From CAYQTE01 sp964420285 (GTDB lineage: Bacteria > Planctomycetota > Phycisphaerae > Tepidisphaerales > Tepidisphaeraceae), in the NCBI GenBank assembly GCA_964420285.1, contig CAYQTE010000076.1, positions 1-20,461 on the forward strand: DNA of 20,461 nucleotides, given 5' to 3'. Shown here piece by piece: positions 14,806-20,461 of this stretch (position 1 is its first letter; every line of letters begins with the position of its first letter). The translations under genes were made by a program, and so were the position numbers. Below the pieces are notes generated by a model. It worked only from the letters and a program-made list of their open reading frames with translations, was not told the origin of the DNA and ran no database searches.

Positions 14806-14945
14806 CCACTCTCCCTGTACCCAGGGGGAGGTTTGGGTGGGGGTTAGCCGCCATAGCATCTGGTCCGGCTCCAACCTTACAGAGCCGCTGGCGAAGAACC
14901 CCCACCTCTGTCCTCCCCCTGATTACAGGGAGAGGAGGAAAAGGC
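14806..14945. repeat. Palindromic C/G-rich repeat, copy 3
   Basis: Inverted arms at about 14808-14845 and 14898-14938 share CTCCCTGTA(C/A).CAGGGGGAGG and a GGTGGGGGTT block. Orientation and spacer match copy 2, with a 33-base identical run at 14890-14922. It fills most of the gap between dnaK and the next gene on the same strand, 26 bases after the dnaK stop, so its arm hairpins could act on the dnaK transcript end; no separate T-tract terminator was seen for dnaK. Confidence 0.8.
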
Positions 14946-14971
14946 GGCCGGCGCAGAAATTCGGTTACATT

Positions 14972-16906
<1,935 letters not shown>

Positions 16907-17129
16907 GAGCGCTCCTCGATTCCAAGAACCTTTGCTTCAATAGCTTAGCTCAAACCAGCGACTATTGATGCAAACTGAATGCCAACCCGCCCCGCCGCCC
17001 GGCTCACCGTATTCCATTGCCAATAAAGACCTTACGCGATTGCCGCACCACGGCCACCATTTCCCGGCCGCCTTGGCGCATGCCAAATCGACAGCCTCCA
17101 CCCTCCATCTGCCAGTTTCGGCAATTCGG

Positions 17130-17313
17130 TTTGCTTTCGATTCCCCTGAATCGTACATCCTATCCCGTCAGGACACGCATCGGTCCGCTGGCTCGCGTGG
17201 AGCACGGAACGAAGCCTGACTGGAACGGCTGCTTGGTAGGGCTGTTCCAAGACGCTCCCCCTTCCCACTTTCTGGCGATGCCGGCCGTGGCGCACCCACG
17301 GCCGGCGTTTTTT
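17130..17313 (+). ncRNA. Possible small RNA or leader ending at an orphan terminator
   Basis: The 536 bases between dnaK and the first DUF4139 gene hold no convincing gene, yet a strong plus-strand terminator ends at 17313. Upstream of it are nested pairings: GGAGC (17199-17203) with GCTCC (17254-17258), enclosing TGGAAC (17221-17226) with GTTCCA (17244-17249), and a separate hairpin CGATTC-CCCT-GAATCG at 17138-17153. This could be a structured small RNA or an attenuated leader of the DUF4139 gene. It does not match the core sequences of SRP RNA, tmRNA or RNase P RNA as I know them. The 5' end is uncertain. Confidence 0.35.
17280..17313 (+). terminator. Strong orphan Rho-independent terminator
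   Basis: GCCGGCCGTGG-CGCAC-CCACGGCCGGC is a perfect 11-bp GC-rich stem, followed one base later by six T residues. It points along the plus strand, but the nearest upstream gene, dnaK, runs the other way. It lies 130 bases before the start codon of the DUF4139 gene. Confidence 0.85.
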
Positions 17314-17388
17314 GTGCGCCCGGCCGCCAGTTATCGGACGCATGCAACTTTCCCCCTCCCTCGGCGTCCAATATTCTATCCGGTCGGC

Positions 17389-17409
17389 CGTCCGCCCTTT
17401 TGGCGGGCG
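17389..17409 (+). promoter_or_regulatory. Leader hairpin before the DUF4139 gene
   Basis: CGTCCGCC and GGCGGGCG form an 8-bp stem with one G-U pair and a CTTTT loop, followed by TTT, about 20 bases upstream of the ribosome binding site. It may be a weak terminator or a structure that affects translation; nothing else supports a role. Confidence 0.35.
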
Positions 17410-17442
17410 TTTGGCCGCTTGTCTTTACGCAAGAGGAATCCC

Positions 17443-18978
17443 ATGCCCCATAAATCGCTCGCCGTCGCATTTGTGCTTGCCGCGTTCGTATCATTCGCCC
17501 ATGCGGCCGATCCGCCCACCACCGCGCCCAGCCGGTTTGTTCTCACCATCTACAACCCGCCCGAGGATCAGTCGCAGCCGGTGTATTACTACAACACGCC
17601 CGCCCCCGATCCGACGACGGCCGGCTACGCCGTCGTCCGCGAGGTTCGCCCCATCGACCTTCTGGTCGGCGACAACACCGTCCGCTTTACCGATGTCGCC
17701 ACGGGCATTGATCCGACGACTGTCGCGTTCAAATCCCTGACCGCCCCCGACAGCACGTCCGTCCTGGAACAGAACTACGAATACGACCTGGTCAGCGGCG
17801 ATAAGCTCCTGCAAAAATACCTCGGCAAGCCCGTCACTGTTCACGTCGGACACCAGGGCGCCAACGCTGCTGCGGCGCCGGCCGTCATTGGAGGCGATCT
17901 GCTCTCCTTCGATCCGACCAGCCTGGTCATCAAGACGGCCGATTCCGTCGAAGTCATCTCCCGCGCCGAGGTGACGCAGGTCAGCCTCGCGGCCATGGAT
18001 GCAAACCTGATCGTCAAACCCACGCTGGTCTGGAAGATCCACGCCGAGCAGGCCGGCCAGCACCAGGCGCAGGTGACCTACCAGACCGGCAATATCGGCT
18101 GGCGCGCCGATTACAATCTCACGCTCAACGCCGCCGAATCCGCCAGTGATGTCGGGGCGTGGGTCACTATCCGCAACCAGTCCGGCCTGACCTACCCCGA
18201 TGCCAAACTCAAGCTCGTCGCGGGAAACGTCCGCCGCATCAGCAACGTCCCGCGCCCCGTGGCAGCAGCCGGCCGGGGCGGTCGCGGCGGCGGCGGTGCA
18301 CCCGCGCCGCAATTCCAGGAGGAAACCTTCTTCGATTACCACCTCTACACGCTCCAGCGCGCCACTTCGCTTAATAACGACTCCACCAAGCAGATCGAAC
18401 TCTTCCCCTCCAAAACCAATGTCCCCGTCAACAAGACCTACGTCTACTACGGCCTGCCCACGCAATACCGCAGCATCTTCAGCTCGGCCATCACCAGTCG
18501 CGATCTGGGCCTGGATATGAACAAGCAGATCGACATCTACATCCAACTGGACAACACGGAAAAGAACGGGATGGGTATCCCGCTCCCGGCCGGACACGTG
18601 CGCGTCTACAAGCGCGACCCGGCCGACAATTCGCTCGAATTCATCGGCGAAGACACCATTGACCACACACCCAAGGACGAGAAAGTGAGTCTGCGCATCG
18701 GCACCGCCTTCGACGTCGTCGGCGAGCGCCGCCAGACCGATTTCTCCGCCACCGCCAGCACGATCGTTGAATCCTTCGAGATCAAGGTGAACAACCACAA
18801 GGCCGAACCCGTCAACGTTATCGTCAAGGAAAATCTCTTCCGCTGGTCAACCTGGGAGATCACCTCCAGCAGCGACAACTACGACAAGATCGACTCGCGC
18901 ACCATCCACTTCCCGATCACCGTCCCCGCCAACGGCACCAAAACCGTCACCTACACCGTGCGCTACATTTTGCCGTAA
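17443..18978 (+). CDS. Secreted DUF4139-domain protein, paralogue 1
   Basis: A 511-residue protein with a Sec signal peptide (MPHKSLAVAFVLAAFVSFAHA, cut before ADPP). The N-terminal part, about 22-200, is beta-rich and includes VVREVRPIDLLVGDNTVRFT and a motif VTVHVGHQG. The DUF4139 domain runs from about residue 210 to the end: GWRADYNLTLN at 219, WVTIRNQSGLTYPDAKLKLV, a Gly/Arg-rich insert at about 277-288, and a conserved end (KENLFRWSTWEI, VPANGTKTVTYTVRY). The family includes MuiA-like proteins and has no proven activity. The frame is open far upstream, but AAGAGGA before the ATG at 17443 plus the signal peptide fixes the start. A close copy follows 57 bases downstream. Confidence 0.85.
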   Translation: MPHKSLAVAFVLAAFVSFAHAADPPTTAPSRFVLTIYNPPEDQSQPVYYYNTPAPDPTTAGYAVVREVRPIDLLVGDNTVRFTDVATGIDPTTVAFKSLTAPDSTSVLEQNYEYDLVSGDKLLQKYLGKPVTVHVGHQGANAAAAPAVIGGDLLSFDPTSLVIKTADSVEVISRAEVTQVSLAAMDANLIVKPTLVWKIHAEQAGQHQAQVTYQTGNIGWRADYNLTLNAAESASDVGAWVTIRNQSGLTYPDAKLKLVAGNVRRISNVPRPVAAAGRGGRGGGGAPAPQFQEETFFDYHLYTLQRATSLNNDSTKQIELFPSKTNVPVNKTYVYYGLPTQYRSIFSSAITSRDLGLDMNKQIDIYIQLDNTEKNGMGIPLPAGHVRVYKRDPADNSLEFIGEDTIDHTPKDEKVSLRIGTAFDVVGERRQTDFSATASTIVESFEIKVNNHKAEPVNVIVKENLFRWSTWEITSSSDNYDKIDSRTIHFPITVPANGTKTVTYTVRYILP

Positions 18979-19035
18979 GCTACTGTGGTTCACCGTCGAA
19001 AGATCTCTGCACATTTGCACATAAGAGAGGAACCC

Positions 19036-20461
19036 ATGATCCGCAAATTCATCGCCATCGCATTGCTCCTGACGGCCTTCGTATCGTTGGCGAGAGCCGC
19101 CGATCCGCCCACCACCGCACCCAGCCGGTTTGTTCTCACTATTTACAACCCGCCTGAGGATCAGTCGCTGCAGCCGTACTATTACAACAGCAACCCCAAC
19201 ATCGATCGCACGGCCGACGGATTCGCCGTGGTGCGCGAAGTGCGCCCCATCGACCTGCTGCTGGGCGACAACATGGTGCGATTCACCGATGTCGCCACCG
19301 CCATCGACCCCACCACCGTCGCGTTCAAGTCACTGACCGCCCCGGACAGCACGGCCGTTCTGGAACAGAACTACGAATACGATCTGGTGAGCGGCGATAA
19401 GTTGCTCCAGAAATACCTTGGCAAGGCCGTCACCGTTCACGTCGGCCACCAGGGCGCCAACGCGGCGGCAGCGCCGGCCGTCATCCAGGGCGATCTCCTC
19501 TCCTTCGATCCGACCAGCCTTGTGATTCAGACCAACGGCTCGGTCGAGGTTATCGCTCGCGCCGAAGTGACACAGGTCAGCCTCGCAGCCATGGATGCCA
19601 ATCTCACCGTCAAGCCCACCCTGGTCTGGAAAATTCACGCCGAACAGGCCGGAAAGCACGACGCCCAGGTCACCTACCAGACCGACAACATCGGCTGGCG
19701 CGCCGATTACAACCTCACACTCAACGCGGCCGAATCCGCCAGCGATGTCGGCGCGTGGGTGACCATCCGCAACCAGTCCGGCCTGACCTATCCCGATGCC
19801 AGCCTCAAACTCGTCGCGGGAAATGTGAGGCGACTGGCAAATCGCCCGCAGCCTCGCGCGTATGCCCTCGGTGGCGGCGGAGGCTTTGGCGGTGGCGCAT
19901 CAGTGCCCCAATTCCAGGAACAGGCCTTCTTCGATTACCACCTTTACACGCTCCAGCGCACCACCTCGCTCAACAACGAATCCACCAAGCAGATCGAACT
20001 CTTCCCCACCAAGGCCAACGTCCCCATCAACAAAGTCTACGTTTACTACGGCCTGCCCAACCAATATCGCAGCGGGTACTCATCCGCGATCACCAGCCGC
20101 GACCTCGGCATCGAGATGAACAAGCAGGTCGACATCTACATCCAAATGGACAACACCGAAAAGAACGGCATGGGAATGCCTCTCCCGGCCGGACATGTGC
20201 GCGTGTATAAGGCCGATCCCGTCGACAAATCGCTCGAATTCATCGGCGAAGACACAATCGACCACACGCCCAAGGACGAGAAGCTCAGCCTTCGCATCGG
20301 CACCGCTTTCGACATCGTCGGCGAACGACGCCAGACCGATTTCTCGGCCACCAACCGCATGATCGTGGAATCGTTCGAGATCGTCGTGAAGAACCACAAG
20401 GCCGACCCGGTCGATGTCATCGTCAAGGAAAACCTCTTCCGCTGGTCAAGTTGGGAAATCA
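19036..20461 (+). CDS. Secreted DUF4139-domain protein, paralogue 2 (cut by window end)
   Basis: The frame is open from the ATG at 19036 to the window edge, 475 complete codons, with no stop reached. It is a close full-length copy of the preceding protein: signal peptide MIRKFIAIALLLTAFVSLARA, the same mature start ADPPTTAPSRFVLTIYNPPE, the same GWRADYNLTLN and KENLFRWSSWEI blocks. Differences cluster in the signal peptide, a short stretch after YYYN, and the Gly-rich insert, which here reads ALGGGGGFGGGAS. AGAGAGGA before the ATG matches the upstream gene's site, and no terminator separates them, so they probably share a transcript. By comparison, about 36 residues should be missing at the C-terminus. 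Confidence 0.88.
   Translation, partial: MIRKFIAIALLLTAFVSLARAADPPTTAPSRFVLTIYNPPEDQSLQPYYYNSNPNIDRTADGFAVVREVRPIDLLLGDNMVRFTDVATAIDPTTVAFKSLTAPDSTAVLEQNYEYDLVSGDKLLQKYLGKAVTVHVGHQGANAAAAPAVIQGDLLSFDPTSLVIQTNGSVEVIARAEVTQVSLAAMDANLTVKPTLVWKIHAEQAGKHDAQVTYQTDNIGWRADYNLTLNAAESASDVGAWVTIRNQSGLTYPDASLKLVAGNVRRLANRPQPRAYALGGGGGFGGGASVPQFQEQAFFDYHLYTLQRTTSLNNESTKQIELFPTKANVPINKVYVYYGLPNQYRSGYSSAITSRDLGIEMNKQVDIYIQMDNTEKNGMGMPLPAGHVRVYKADPVDKSLEFIGEDTIDHTPKDEKLSLRIGTAFDIVGERRQTDFSATNRMIVESFEIVVKNHKADPVDVIVKENLFRWSSWEI

Noticed and set aside
96..14945. CRISPR array formed by the C/G-rich repeats
   Set aside because: Copies are kilobases apart, about 140 bases long and palindromic; there is no regular repeat-spacer pattern and no cas gene.
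16907..17000. CIRCE or other heat-shock operator upstream of dnaK
   Set aside because: No TTAGCACTC-N9-GAGTGCTAA or close variant was found.
16965..17219. 84-codon open frame between dnaK and the DUF4139 gene
   Set aside because: It has no ribosome binding site, no recognisable motif, a composition like random GC-rich DNA, and stops about 60 bases before the terminator.
17491..18798. 435-codon open frame antisense to the first DUF4139 gene
   Set aside because: It is a shadow of a gene that has a signal peptide, ribosome binding site and a close paralogue.

Overview
The window looks like a chromosomal segment of a high-GC planctomycete, most likely of the Phycisphaerae type. The clues are an N-terminal FESLESRRLLSA motif on a secreted repeat protein (the LEPR-XLL-type motif common in that phylum), a PulG-like pseudopilin, an Arg-rich DRR/ERR-repeat protein, and dispersed C/G-rich palindromic repeats. 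The taxonomic call is an inference from these traits, not from a marker-gene comparison.

Layout. Bases 1-325 hold a palindromic repeat inside a transposon-like shell. Then come a membrane protein of the TMTC/GT-C type with TPRs (326-2311, +), a pseudopilin (2439-3314, +), an RTX-like repeat protein (3451-4257, -) with a good terminator, and a divergent SpoU-type RNA methyltransferase (4433-5251, +). The methyltransferase overlaps tail-to-tail with a double ABC-2 permease (5246-7276, -). A second repeat copy separates the permease from an exported protein of unknown function (7536-8552, +). The housekeeping pair rpsO-pnp (- strand, 8707-11516) follows, with a terminator-like hairpin between the genes and a long hairpin in the pnp leader. 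Next are a complete vapBC toxin-antitoxin operon (11738-12399, +) with a visible promoter/operator, a TPM-domain membrane protein (-), a DRR-repeat protein with a terminator (+), a small protein of unknown function (-), a third repeat copy and dnaK (-). The window ends with a 536-base non-coding stretch and two tandem secreted DUF4139 proteins (+), the second cut by the window edge.

How it fits together. Most genes are core or lineage-typical and stand as single units. Clear multigene units are rpsO-pnp, vapBC and probably the DUF4139 pair. No phage, CRISPR, tRNA or rRNA gene was seen. The parts that known genes do not explain are: a strong + strand terminator at 17280-17313 with no gene ending before it (possible small RNA or leader), the three-copy palindromic repeat family, the 18-bp inverted/10-bp direct repeat shell around copy 1, and the tandem DUF4139 duplication. 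No convincing new defence or metabolic system was found.
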